Part shown: positions 53,076 through 63,100 of the stretch, in pieces
Layout: each line of letters begins with the position of its first letter
How positions within the stretch are numbered: position 1 is the stretch's first letter
Assembly (NCBI GenBank): GCA_031277685.1
Contig: JAITLV010000039.1
Location: 1 to 64,000 of the forward strand
Direction: 5' to 3'
DNA: 64,000 nucleotides
Source of the DNA: Sphingobacterium sp.
GTDB lineage: Bacteria; Bacteroidota; Bacteroidia; Sphingobacteriales; Sphingobacteriaceae
Program-made: the position numbers and the translations under genes
Notes under the pieces: generated by a model
The model's database searches: none
What the model was told of the DNA's origin: nothing
The model's input: the letters and a program-made list of their open reading frames with translations, nothing else

Positions 53076-55631
53076 TTAAAAAGAGAGACCAATCCTTAGG
53101 TAAGGCAGCGTCGCCTCTTTACTAAATCCGAGTACACCTTGAATCGTGAGAAGTTCTCCTGGCATAAAATAGATACCACCTCCATAACCCATATGCCAGG
53201 TATTGGAACTTTCCGCTGTCATCCACACTCTTCCAACATCGTAAAACCCGATTGCCCCCACAGTCCCCGGAACGAGATAAGATGAATAACTGAATAGCTT
53301 CAAACGCAAATCAAAATTATTATACACAGCTGTTTTGCCCGTAAAACGTCTTGAATTATATCCACGAAGGCTCATTTCCCCTCCGATCTGCGCATGCTGA
53401 TAAAAATAAGGATCTCCCCAGACTGCATCTACTCCCGTTCTATTTGCAAATGTAATGTAGTCGTTCGCTACAGTTTTATAAAAACTCATTGTGTGCTGTA
53501 GCTTTGTATAATTCCGGGTTTCACCTCCAATTTCGGCATTCCACCCCAACCTTGTATGAATATGTATTCCTGATTTGGTATTAGCCACATTATCCCGTGT
53601 ATCGTAATCTATTCCACCTGTGATTCCTGTAAAAAAATTACTTCCATAGATAGGTTCTGACGGGAACTTGGTGTTAAATTCTTCAAAGTACTTGCCAATA
53701 TTATTAACCGCTTTACTGTCATAATATTCCGACGAAGATCCATAAAACAATTTCATTTTCGGATTTAGATGCTTCTCTAAAAAAATATCCCCACTCACGA
53801 TATCAAATCTATTTCGATAGTAGGAAATACTTCTTGAGTCCGATTTTTCAAAAACAGTATTGTTCCCATAACCGAAAAAGTTGCTCAGGTTTTTGGGGCC
53901 GAGTGATGAAAGGTGGATATAAAGATCCTGGTCCCCGATCAGTTCTTTATAATGACCTTTATAATCAAACATAAATGATTCTCGACCGGTTAAATAACTG
54001 GCCATAAATTGGTGTCGATAGGCATAAGGCTTCTTTCTAAATCCTTGGTTTTCGATCAGGTATCCCAACCCGAAAATCAGGCCACGATCAACACCATAAT
54101 CCAGATTTACGACTACTCCCTTACGATCATAGACAAAATTATCATATTCAAATTGATGGACAGCGGTATCTTTACTTAATTTTAGCCGCACATCTTTAGC
54201 AACCTGAATTCCAGCAGCTGGCTGATTTTTGGAATCATAGATATATACTTTATGACCATTATTAAATTTGCCGGAAGTATGGTAGATGTCATCACCTTTT
54301 CCACCGATCAAACGGATTTTGATGGGAGATCGGCCAGATCCATGCATTTTAAACTCATCCGACCCAGCGATCCCGTAGATCCTGACTTCCCTTGACTCTT
54401 CAGGTGAAAAAGTACGTTTCAGGAGCCTCCTCCCTTCTGATCCATCTTTTTTCTTATTGTGTATATCAATGGTAATAGTGCCGTCCTTATTATAGTCAAC
54501 ATCAACAAACTCAGATTTGGCAGATAAAGGCAAATCAACGGTTCGGGCAAGAAAACGATAATACGTAAGCCCACTTTCCATCAGATCATCCCGTCGTGAT
54601 CGGATATTTGTTTCCAGTTCTTTCGCGCTTAATTTTATGATGGTATCGGGCATGGTCAACATGGCCTGATGAATCAACGAGTCCGTAAGCGTTTTCTGAA
54701 CAAATTTTATTTCATCAATCCATTCATTCTCCGTAAGATGAGTAAGAAAAAAGTGATCAAAGTGACGCGCATTAAAATTCCAATGGGCGACATTACGTAT
54801 ATGGGGGCTATAGGCCTGTAAATGGGCTTTCAACCACTGATAGGATAGTAAAGTGGGAAACAAACCCGATGTTTTATAATACACCTTATCCCTATCACGT
54901 GGTACTGGTGTATAAATCTTCTTCCCTTTTTCTTTTTCCGGATCCCATCGCCAATTATCTTCGTGACGATCCCAGTCCCCCAAAGTAAAATCAAGTAATC
55001 TCGAACGTAAGGTTAGTTTTTGATCAATCTGCGTATCATTGTCTTCCAGTACTTTCCGAATAACCTTTGCACTATTATCAGTTTTTTCGTCTTCAAAGGG
55101 TGTACGTGCTTCAAACATATAAGCCCTATTCTTAAAGACCTCCCGGTATTCGCCAAATCCAGGATCATCGCCAACGAAAACAAGTTCGGGAGATGAATGT
55201 GGAATACCCAGGGCAGTATTAAACGGAGGAACGGTTAATGCACCAAATGGATGGTGTATTGAGATCTGATCCTGAACAATATCTTTTGCAAATGTCTTTC
55301 GAAGGCTCTCAGGGAGGCTACGTTCTGGATATTTCTGAATAGATCTTAACACCCATTCTCTTCCCGAAGGATCGGCCATTCGAAGAGATTGGGTTTGCAT
55401 ACCTCCGCCGAGTTTGACGATATGCAGTCCTCCTTTTTCTGTTCGAAGATCCATTACTCGCATTTTCACCGGCGTATTATATAATTTACGATAGCTATCG
55501 CCCAACCAGAACCGACGCACCACACCCACCCGGTCATACTCAGGGGCGATGACGGTTGTTATACTGTCAACTCGTTGAGCATATGCGCTCAAAGCACAGC
55601 AGCAGGTAATCAATGTTAGGATTCTTCTCAT
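53076..55631 (-). CDS. Kinase-like domain fused to outer-membrane beta-barrel
   Basis: The 851-residue product has a signal peptide (cut after AYAQ) and two parts. Residues 20-330 carry a motif set that looks like an atypical kinase of the HipA/PI-kinase or Fam20 type: GGGMQTQSLRMADPSGREWV, then LGDWDRHEDNWRW (Asp219, Asp221, Asn226) and PVPRDRDKVYY (Asp246, Asp248). IRLIGGKGDDIYH further on resembles a calcium-binding turn. Residues from about 480 to the end form a BamA/TamA-like surface-antigen barrel closing in PYLRIGLSF. Many relatives have a metallophosphoesterase in front, which is absent here. Kinase activity is inference. Confidence 0.75.
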   Translation of the reverse strand: MRRILTLITCCCALSAYAQRVDSITTVIAPEYDRVGVVRRFWLGDSYRKLYNTPVKMRVMDLRTEKGGLHIVKLGGGMQTQSLRMADPSGREWVLRSIQKYPERSLPESLRKTFAKDIVQDQISIHHPFGALTVPPFNTALGIPHSSPELVFVGDDPGFGEYREVFKNRAYMFEARTPFEDEKTDNSAKVIRKVLEDNDTQIDQKLTLRSRLLDFTLGDWDRHEDNWRWDPEKEKGKKIYTPVPRDRDKVYYKTSGLFPTLLSYQWLKAHLQAYSPHIRNVAHWNFNARHFDHFFLTHLTENEWIDEIKFVQKTLTDSLIHQAMLTMPDTIIKLSAKELETNIRSRRDDLMESGLTYYRFLARTVDLPLSAKSEFVDVDYNKDGTITIDIHNKKKDGSEGRRLLKRTFSPEESREVRIYGIAGSDEFKMHGSGRSPIKIRLIGGKGDDIYHTSGKFNNGHKVYIYDSKNQPAAGIQVAKDVRLKLSKDTAVHQFEYDNFVYDRKGVVVNLDYGVDRGLIFGLGYLIENQGFRKKPYAYRHQFMASYLTGRESFMFDYKGHYKELIGDQDLYIHLSSLGPKNLSNFFGYGNNTVFEKSDSRSISYYRNRFDIVSGDIFLEKHLNPKMKLFYGSSSEYYDSKAVNNIGKYFEEFNTKFPSEPIYGSNFFTGITGGIDYDTRDNVANTKSGIHIHTRLGWNAEIGGETRNYTKLQHTMSFYKTVANDYITFANRTGVDAVWGDPYFYQHAQIGGEMSLRGYNSRRFTGKTAVYNNFDLRLKLFSYSSYLVPGTVGAIGFYDVGRVWMTAESSNTWHMGYGGGIYFMPGELLTIQGVLGFSKEATLPYLRIGLSF

Positions 55632-55861
55632 ATGTCTTAAGTCGGTCGTCAGGAAAAATATGGCTAAAGTTCACATTTTAAAGCTTGGAATCAAAAACTT
55701 TCCGCTCCTTTTTTAGTCTGAACCCCATATGCCCATAAAATTTATGCTTTTCGGTTCTAACGATACGGTAACTTACACGCAAACGAAAATACCCAATGTT
55801 TAATTTTTAAAAATTAAATTATTTACGAAAGAAGCTCGGTCACACGACAGATAGTAGCAAA

Positions 55862-56314
55862 TCACAATGACAGATCCAACAAACGACGATGATAATTTAT
55901 CTGCCCCAAATGGTAGCTGAGATGTGTTGTTAAATGTACCAATAAATATTCCGTCGTTGTTTTTTCTTCAAAAACCAAAATAGGATATATTGCATCCAGC
56001 TCATCCGCATTCATATTATCCAAAACGTTTTCAACAACTCCAATCGTATCTTCGATTTGGGCCAAAAGTATCTCTCTTGGAATATCTTTCAATGCAAACT
56101 CAGCCTCTCTATTTCGGATATAACCCGTTTTTCCAATCTCAGCCCCAATATACGTTTGTAGATTCCCAATTAAATGCAGACATAGGTTCCCTGCTGAGTT
56201 TGAAATAAACTGGTCAATCATCCATATATTTTCTTCCCGGCTATAAGATTCAATTTCAGTTTTCAACCTATTTAAATCTCTATTGAAGAGACTTTTCAAT
56301 GTTCTTATAAGCAT
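55862..56314 (-). CDS. DUF1572/DinB-like protein
   Basis: The 150-residue helical protein has GNLCLHLIGNLQTYIGAEIG and LLVHLTTHLSYHLGQINYHR, histidines placed as in DinB-like metal-binding four-helix proteins (DUF1572 branch). Possible bacillithiol- or thiol-transfer function is not established. Single gene. Confidence 0.8.
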   Translation of the reverse strand: MLIRTLKSLFNRDLNRLKTEIESYSREENIWMIDQFISNSAGNLCLHLIGNLQTYIGAEIGKTGYIRNREAEFALKDIPREILLAQIEDTIGVVENVLDNMNADELDAIYPILVFEEKTTTEYLLVHLTTHLSYHLGQINYHRRLLDLSL

Positions 56315-56517
56315 GATCTAATTTATACGATATAACTTCACAATTAAAACAACCACATCAATGTTTCAATTGTTTTCTGATATAAAATTATAAAACAAAA
56401 AACATCTTTATCGAATAGCTAAGCAGATAAAAAAGATTTCTTGAAATCTGACAACAAGTACTTAGATTAAATGTGCATAAGATATTGTATTTTTAATTTA
56501 TACCAACAATAACTATC

Positions 56518-56793
56518 ATGCGTATATTCCCGAAGTTTCCCAGAGCAACCTGGATCACTTTCTTGATTTTAACTGGAGTGATCACTGTATTGTTCTCTAA
56601 ATTCCAAAGTCCTTCGGATGGCAATGATATACTGGGCTTTCCCTTCCCTTTTTATACCTATTTAGGTGGAAGGCGTTTCCCGGAGCCAAGTAGCAGAACA
56701 GATTTCAATGGCATATACCTTTTGCTCGACCTTATGCTCTATTTTGGGATTGCCAATTTGTTAACTTATTCAATAAAAAAGCTTAGAAAATAA
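56518..56793 (+). CDS. Small membrane protein of unknown function
   Basis: The 91-residue protein has two hydrophobic segments (ATWITFLILTGVITVLFSKF and IYLLLDLMLYFGIANLLTYS) with a polar loop LGFPFPFYTYLGGRRFPEPS between them. Nothing else can be said. A hairpin at 56803-56848 follows. Confidence 0.55.
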   Translation: MRIFPKFPRATWITFLILTGVITVLFSKFQSPSDGNDILGFPFPFYTYLGGRRFPEPSSRTDFNGIYLLLDLMLYFGIANLLTYSIKKLRK

Positions 56794-56802
56794 TTGGCTC
56801 AC

Positions 56803-56848
56803 AAGAAGTAAACAACTCAATTATATGAAACCAATTGTTTTACTTCTT
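56803..56848 (+). terminator. Hairpin between small membrane gene and GHKL gene
   Basis: AAGAAGTAAACAA (56803-56815) pairs with TTGTTTTACTTCTT (56835-56848) with a single bulge, 19-nt loop. It fits a terminator that makes the GHKL gene an independent unit. Confidence 0.65.
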
Positions 56849-56876
56849 AAATTTGAATTGCTAGATTACTGTCAAT

Positions 56877-58178
56877 ATGAAAAAAAATACCAAGATAACA
56901 AACCTAAGTATAGAGTCTGCCGGATTGCCTAAGGATCCCAAACTGGTTATCGCAGAATATATATGGAACGGTTTTGACGCAAAAGCTACTGAACTCGATA
57001 TTTCAGTTGATAGCAATGAGCTCGGCTATATCAACAGTATCAGCATCAGCGATAATGGTGAAGGTATACTATTCGATACGTTATCGGATTCATTTGGTAA
57101 TTTTCTCGATTCAATTAAAAAAAATAACATCAGACGGAGTTCCTACACTAGAGGGAAAAAAGGAAAAGGTAGGTTTTCCTTTTCATTATTTTCTACAAGA
57201 GCCATCTGGCATACAATTGTAAAAGAAAAAGAGCATTTAAGAGCGTACCATATACAGATTGATAGAGATAGCAAAGAACAATATGATGTGAGCGAAACGA
57301 GTTCAATAACACATCCATATACAGGTACCCAAGTAAGGCTGGAGGGCGTTTTCGGGCTGAATTCATCCTATTTTGAGTCAAAGGAATTTATGGATTTTCT
57401 AGCGCAGGAATTTGGCTGGTTTCTATACCTCAACCGTGACCTTGACTATACAATACGAATCAATGGCACTCTGCTGAAGTATGATCATCTAATCCAGGAA
57501 ACCGATCTGCTTTCATGGACTATTTATAGCCCTGAAGGGAATTCATCGCATACCTTCCACCTGAATTACATTCGCTGGAACCAACAGATCGGAGACCGCT
57601 ATTATTATTACTTGCTCAATGGTGAAAAAAGAGAAGTTGCCAAGGTGCTCAGTAGCTTTAATAATAACGCGATTGATTTCCATCATTCGGTATACGTAAC
57701 ATCCCACTTTTTTGACGATTTCAAACAGGAAGATATTAGCGTCTCAACTGATGTAAATCTTTTTACGGGGAAAGAAAAACAAGTTATCTACCGAAACTTG
57801 CTTGCTGAACTGCGTGATTTTCTAGATCGTAAGCAGAAAAAATATGTCCGTGAAAATGCGGTTGCGATTAAACTCAGGGAATTGGAAAAAAAGGGATTCC
57901 TACCCAGTTACAATCAGACAGAAGAAGACAAAAAGAGAAAAGATATATTGCTAGCATTGATTCAAGAAGTATATATTGTTGATCCACGTATTTTCTTTGG
58001 AGTCAAAACTGACCTGATCCGCACCTACCTTGGTTTCCTAGATCTACTATTGCAAACAGAGAAAATCACAGCGATCCTACCTATTATCGAGAAGGCAATT
58101 CCACTATCTGATAAAGAAAGGAACCGTATAAAACAGCTATTAACACCCCTCAATAGTCAAAAAGATGAGCTGATCTAA
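56877..58178 (+). CDS. Orphan GHKL (Hsp90/MORC-like) ATPase
   Basis: The 433-residue protein has a GHKL ATPase N-terminus: EYIWNGFDAKAT (Asn31, Asp34), ISDNGEGI (Asp59-Gly63) and the lid GKKGKGRFSFSLF (93-105). The later half is helical and coil-like (KQKKYVRENAVAIKLRELEK) with no kinase or DNA-gyrase domain. It belongs with the free-standing Hsp90-like/MORC-like ATPases that often sit in defence or repair loci. No partner gene is nearby, so its job is unknown. Confidence 0.82.
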   Translation: MKKNTKITNLSIESAGLPKDPKLVIAEYIWNGFDAKATELDISVDSNELGYINSISISDNGEGILFDTLSDSFGNFLDSIKKNNIRRSSYTRGKKGKGRFSFSLFSTRAIWHTIVKEKEHLRAYHIQIDRDSKEQYDVSETSSITHPYTGTQVRLEGVFGLNSSYFESKEFMDFLAQEFGWFLYLNRDLDYTIRINGTLLKYDHLIQETDLLSWTIYSPEGNSSHTFHLNYIRWNQQIGDRYYYYLLNGEKREVAKVLSSFNNNAIDFHHSVYVTSHFFDDFKQEDISVSTDVNLFTGKEKQVIYRNLLAELRDFLDRKQKKYVRENAVAIKLRELEKKGFLPSYNQTEEDKKRKDILLALIQEVYIVDPRIFFGVKTDLIRTYLGFLDLLLQTEKITAILPIIEKAIPLSDKERNRIKQLLTPLNSQKDELI

Positions 58179-58250
58179 GCCAAATTAACAGTCATTTTTA
58201 TTTAATGACTTTTAGATGTCATTAAATAAAATAAAAAGTTAGAATTTTGC

Positions 58251-58263
58251 TTAACACTGTTAA
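58251..58263. promoter_or_regulatory. TetR-type operator, copy 1 (before tetR)
   Basis: TTAACACTGTTAA is a near-perfect dyad 19 nt before the tetR ATG. Copies of the core TAACANNGTTA recur at 58918-58930 and 59009-59021, so autoregulation by the TetR protein is likely. Confidence 0.7.
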
Positions 58264-58282
58264 ATCATTTATGCATTAAAGC

Positions 58283-58882
58283 ATGGGTAGTAAAGAACGC
58301 ATACAACGCCTCAAAGATGAGAATAGAACAAATATTCTTGATGCCGCTCTCCAAATCGTAAAGGAAGAGGGATGGCAAGCATTGAGTATGCGTAAAATTG
58401 CGGATATCATTGAATATACCGCACCTATGATTTATGAGTATTTCGCGAATAAAGATGCTATTTTAACCGAACTCGCTAACCAAGGATACCTCCTACTCGC
58501 AAAAAAAGTCAGACAAGCCAAATCAACCCAGACCGACTTAGAGAAACAATTGGAAGCAATGTGGTTCAGTTATTGGGATTTTGCATTTGAAGAACGTGAG
58601 TTGTATCAGCTGATGTTTGGTGTGGGTACAGCTTGCTGTGGTTTTGAGAAAACCTATAAATGTGCGGAATCTCATGGCAGATTGATCAGTGACGTCATTC
58701 GTGAGATCATGAAAGATAAAAATCCATCTGAAGATTTGATCTGTAGAAAATATTTTACTTACTGGTCAATCATACATGGACTGATATCCATCAATCTAGT
58801 TAATCAAGGAAATGGAGAGAATACCAACCAAGAAGTACTGAAAGATGCGATCTATGGTATCACCCGTTCGCTTACTGACTAA
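58283..58882 (+). CDS. TetR family repressor of the RND operon
   Basis: The 199-residue protein has a standard TetR HTH: ILDAALQIVKEEGWQALSMR then KIADIIEYTAPMIYEYFANK (about residues 18-58) and a helical ligand domain with a WHG-type IIHGLISINL. It is 78 nt upstream of an RND efflux operon in the same direction. Three shared dyads in the region make it the obvious repressor. Confidence 0.92.
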   Translation: MGSKERIQRLKDENRTNILDAALQIVKEEGWQALSMRKIADIIEYTAPMIYEYFANKDAILTELANQGYLLLAKKVRQAKSTQTDLEKQLEAMWFSYWDFAFEERELYQLMFGVGTACCGFEKTYKCAESHGRLISDVIREIMKDKNPSEDLICRKYFTYWSIIHGLISINLVNQGNGENTNQEVLKDAIYGITRSLTD

Positions 58883-58917
58883 ATTTTTTTATACCAGAAA
58901 ATACAACGTTAAAAAAT

Positions 58918-58930
58918 CTAACACCGTTAA
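58918..58930. promoter_or_regulatory. TetR-type operator, copy 2 (before adaptor gene)
   Basis: CTAACACCGTTAA shares the TAACA-NN-GTTA core with copy 1 and lies 31 nt before the adaptor ATG, in the promoter region of the pump operon. Confidence 0.65.
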
Positions 58931-58960
58931 ATACACCACAACTTCAATTTTTAATATCAC

Positions 58961-60157
58961 ATGAAAACAAATGTATCACCAAGTCTTAAGAAGATTTACA
59001 TTCCGGCACTTAACAGTGTTAAACGAATTAATATCGTAAAGACCGCATATGTGCTTAGTGCAATCTTTTTATACAGCTGCTCAACAGGAACGAGCAAACC
59101 TATTGATCCTCCCCCTGTTAGCCTTCCTGTAGTCGCTATCGAAAATGGTAATGAAACAGTCTATCAGGAATATCCGGCAACGATTGAAGCTTCAGCCAAT
59201 ATTGAAATCAGACCTCAGGTAGAGGGTATTTTGGAGCAAATATATGTCGATGAAGGTGCTAAAGTCAATAAAGGACAAGCTCTTTTTAAAATTAACGACC
59301 GCCCATACCAAGAACAATTGAATCAAGCCAAAGCTAATTTGTTGGCAGCTAAAGCGACATTGGAAAATGCTGAGCTGGAAGTCGAAAAGAAAACCAAGTT
59401 AGTAAATACAAAGGTATTGACAGACTTTCAGTTGAAAACTGCAATTAGTGCACGAAATGCTGCTAAAGCCAATGTACAGCTGGCTGTCTCAGCTGTGGAA
59501 GCAGCAAAGATAAATGTTGGCTATACACTTATCCGTGCTTCGGCTGAAGGATATATCGGCAGACTACAACGAAAACAAGGTAGTTTGGTGGGCCCAACTG
59601 ACTCTCAACCTTTAACAGCACTGTCAAATGTCAGAGATCTACACGTTTATTTCTCATTGGGTGAAAATGATTTTATCGCTTTCAAAAATAACACGGAAGG
59701 AAATAATCTCCAACAAAAACTAAACAACCTGCCTCCGATCAGTTTGGTTCTGTCCGACCAGACCATCTATGACCAAAAAGGAAAAATAGATATGGTTGAT
59801 GGCCAGTTTGATAAAAACACAGGTGCTATTACCCTACGTGCTACATTCAGCAATCCTGAAGGAGTTTTACGCAATGGTAACACAGGTCGTGTCAGACTGC
59901 AAAAGAAATATGACCAAACGCTGCTAGTACCACAATTGGCAACAATCGAGATGCAGGATAAAATCTTTGTCTATACAGTTGGAAAAGAAAATAAAGTTGT
60001 ACAGCAGCCTATTACTGTTATTGGAAAAAGTGGTGCAAACTACCTCGTAAGTAAAGGAATCAATCCGGGAGACCGTATTGTTTACAAGGGCATTGATTTG
60101 CTTCAAGACGGACAAAAAATCACACCACAACCTGTATCAAAAGACAGCATCAATTAA
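58961..60157 (+). CDS. RND efflux periplasmic adaptor, lipoprotein
   Basis: The 398-residue protein has a lipoprotein signal (YVLSAIFLYSC, Cys40) and the AcrA/MexA layout: the lipoyl halves around IRPQVEGILEQIYVDEGAKV and GYTLIRASAEGYIG, a helical hairpin between (ANLLAAKATLENAELEVEKK), then beta-barrel and membrane-proximal domains (FSNPEGVLRNGNTGRV). It links the inner-membrane pump to the outer-membrane factor. It begins 78 nt after tetR, and the pump gene follows after 20 nt. Confidence 0.95.
   Translation: MKTNVSPSLKKIYIPALNSVKRINIVKTAYVLSAIFLYSCSTGTSKPIDPPPVSLPVVAIENGNETVYQEYPATIEASANIEIRPQVEGILEQIYVDEGAKVNKGQALFKINDRPYQEQLNQAKANLLAAKATLENAELEVEKKTKLVNTKVLTDFQLKTAISARNAAKANVQLAVSAVEAAKINVGYTLIRASAEGYIGRLQRKQGSLVGPTDSQPLTALSNVRDLHVYFSLGENDFIAFKNNTEGNNLQQKLNNLPPISLVLSDQTIYDQKGKIDMVDGQFDKNTGAITLRATFSNPEGVLRNGNTGRVRLQKKYDQTLLVPQLATIEMQDKIFVYTVGKENKVVQQPITVIGKSGANYLVSKGINPGDRIVYKGIDLLQDGQKITPQPVSKDSIN
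59009..59021. promoter_or_regulatory. TetR-type operator, copy 3 (inside adaptor 5' end)
   Basis: TTAACAGTGTTAA is a perfect dyad that matches copy 1 except at the centre. It lies 48 nt inside the adaptor reading frame, in the signal-peptide codons. A site here could act as a roadblock, or the true start may lie differently from that annotated. Confidence 0.55.
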
Positions 60158-60177
60158 TATTATAACGCGACAAACTC

Positions 60178-63100
60178 ATGCTTAAGAAATTTATAGAAAG
60201 GCCTGTACTTGCCACCGTAATTTCCATATTACTTGTAATATTGGGAGTAATTGGCATCCTAAAGCTGCCATTACAGCAATTTCCAGATATTGCTCCTCCT
60301 GCGGTACAGGTAACAGCATTATATCCCGGCGCAAATGCCGAAACAGTACTCCGTGCTGTTGCTCCTTCTTTGGAAGAGTCCATCAATGGTGTCGAAAATA
60401 TGAGCTACATGAGCTCTACCGCCAGTAATGACGGATCATTGATGATCACAGTATATTTTAAACTTGGTACTGATCCCGACCAAGCTGCTGTCAACGTACA
60501 AAACCGTGTGGCACAGGCGACCAGCCAACTCCCGGCTGAAGTAGTACAGGCTGGGATTACAACGGCCAAACAACAAAATAGCTTAATCATGGTATTAGAC
60601 CTGTATACTGAGGATGAAGGTAAATATGATCAAACCTTTCTCACCAACTACGCACAGATCAATATCATTCCAGAGCTTAAACGTATCCCTGGGGTGGGAC
60701 AAGCATCGGTTTTTGGCGGTAGTAAAGATTACTCCATGCGTGTATGGCTTAATCCAAACCAAATGGCTGCTTACAAGCTGACACCTGAAGAAGTAATGGG
60801 AGCTATTCAGGATAAAAACGTAGAAGCCGCTCCAGGAAAATTTGGAGAAAGTAGCCGCGAAGCTTTTGAATTTGTCATTAAGTATAAAGGTAAACTTAAC
60901 CAGCCGAGCGATTATGAAAATATCATTATCCGTTCAAACACAGATGGGTCTGTGTTGAAGCTCAAAGATGTAGCTCGTGTTGAATTAGGGTCTTATACTT
61001 ATGCCAGTAAGACGCGTATCAACGGAAAATCGGGCCTCAACATTGGTGTAATGCAACTAGCGGGTTCCAATGCCAATGAAATTCAGATCGCCATACAGGA
61101 GTTTATGAAAAAAGCTTCATTAAGCTTTCCTAAAGGTGTAAAATATCTCGTTTTATATAACACCAAAGATGCGCTCGATCAGTCCATTGATCAAGTTAAA
61201 CACACCTTGATCGAAGCATTTATACTCGTCTTTTTGGTTGTTTTCTTATTTCTTCAGGATTTCAGATCAACACTTATACCTGCCATTGCTGTACCAGTAG
61301 CGATCGTCGGAACATTCTTCTTTATGCAGCTTTTTGGCTTCTCGATCAATCTACTGACACTATTCGCATTAGTGCTGGCGATCGGTATTGTCGTCGATGA
61401 TGCCATCGTTGTGGTCGAGGCTGTCCATGCCAAGATGGAACATAATAATCTCCCGCCCAAATTGGCAACCACATCGGCAATGAGTGAAATTACAGGTGCT
61501 ATTATCTCCATTACATTGGTCATGTCGGCCGTATTTCTTCCTATTGGTTTTATGGAAGGCTCGACGGGCGTCTTTTATAGACAGTTTGCCTTTACGCTGG
61601 CCATAGCGATTGTGATTTCGGCGATTAATGCATTGACCTTAAGTCCGGCGCTCTGTGCACTGTTTTTAAAACCTACACATCATGCAAATCACGCAAACAA
61701 GAAACTGAATTTCAAAGAACGTTTCTTTACAGGCTTCAATGTTGGTTTTGACCGCCTGACCAAAAACTACTTGGGTAGTTTACGTTTTCTGATCCGCTAC
61801 AAATGGGTCGCTTTTGCAGGTTTGGGAATCACTTTGCTACTGACAATCTTTATGATTCGTCGTACACCTACCGGATTTATCCCTTCCGAAGACCAAGGTT
61901 TTATCGCAATATCATTTTCTATGCCGGCTGGTGCCTCTTTGGATCGTACTTCGGAAGCATTGGCGGAAGCTGAAAAACAACTTCAACATGCCGATTTTAC
62001 AAAGACTTTGAACGTACTGGCTGGTTTCAATATCTTAACCCAGTCAACCAGTCCATCCGCAGGAGTTGCATTTATTCTGTTGAAACCACATGAAGAACGT
62101 GGCAATATCAAGGATATCAATGGGATTATGGCTGATGTTAATCAACGCTTGTCAAGCATTAAAGGCGCAAACTTCTTCGTATTTACCTTCCCTACGGTTC
62201 CAGGATTTAGTAATGTGGATGGTCTCGATATGGTTCTTCAGGATAGAACTGGTGGACAGCTTGGTAAATTCAGTACAATAGGTCAGGGTTTCATTGGCGA
62301 ACTTATGAAACGCCCTGAAATCATGATGGCTTTTACAACGTTTAAAGCGAACTACCCACAATATGAGCTCCAGGTAGATGATATCAAGGCCGAACAACTT
62401 GGTGTAAGTACCAAAAGTATCTTGCAGACCATGCAAGCTTACTTTGGAAGTGCGCAAGCATCCGATTTTAATAGATTTGGAAAATATTATCGTGTTATGG
62501 TTCAGGCAGATGCAAAAGACCGAAATGAACCGACATCCATGGATGGAATATTTGTTAAAAATAGATTGGGAGACATGGTACCGATCAATACTTTGGTAAA
62601 ATTAGAGCGGGTATATGGTCCTGAGACCGCATCACGTTACAATTTATTTAATTCGATTGGTATAAATGCGATTCCAAAACCTGGTTATAGTTCAGGTGAT
62701 GCTATCCGTGCCGTTGAAGAAGTTGCCAAGCAGCATTTGCCTACCGGATTTACCTATGAATTTTCGGGGATGACGAAAGAAGAGATCGTTTCTGGAGGAC
62801 AGTCAACACTTATTTTTATCCTCTGTTTAATCTTTGTCTACTTCTTGCTAGCAGCACAATATGAAAGTTACATTATCCCGTTGGCCGTTATAATCTCTAT
62901 TCCAACAGGTATATTTGGAGTTTTTGCGGCAATTACGCTGACAGATATCGCCAATAATATTTACGTTCAGGTCGCTTTGGTCATGCTGATCGGCTTACTG
63001 GCGAAGAATGCTATTCTAATTGTTGAGTTTGCCATCCAGGGCCGCAAGCAGGGATTATCCATACCAAGTGCCGCGCTTAAAGCAGCGCGCTTACGTTTGA

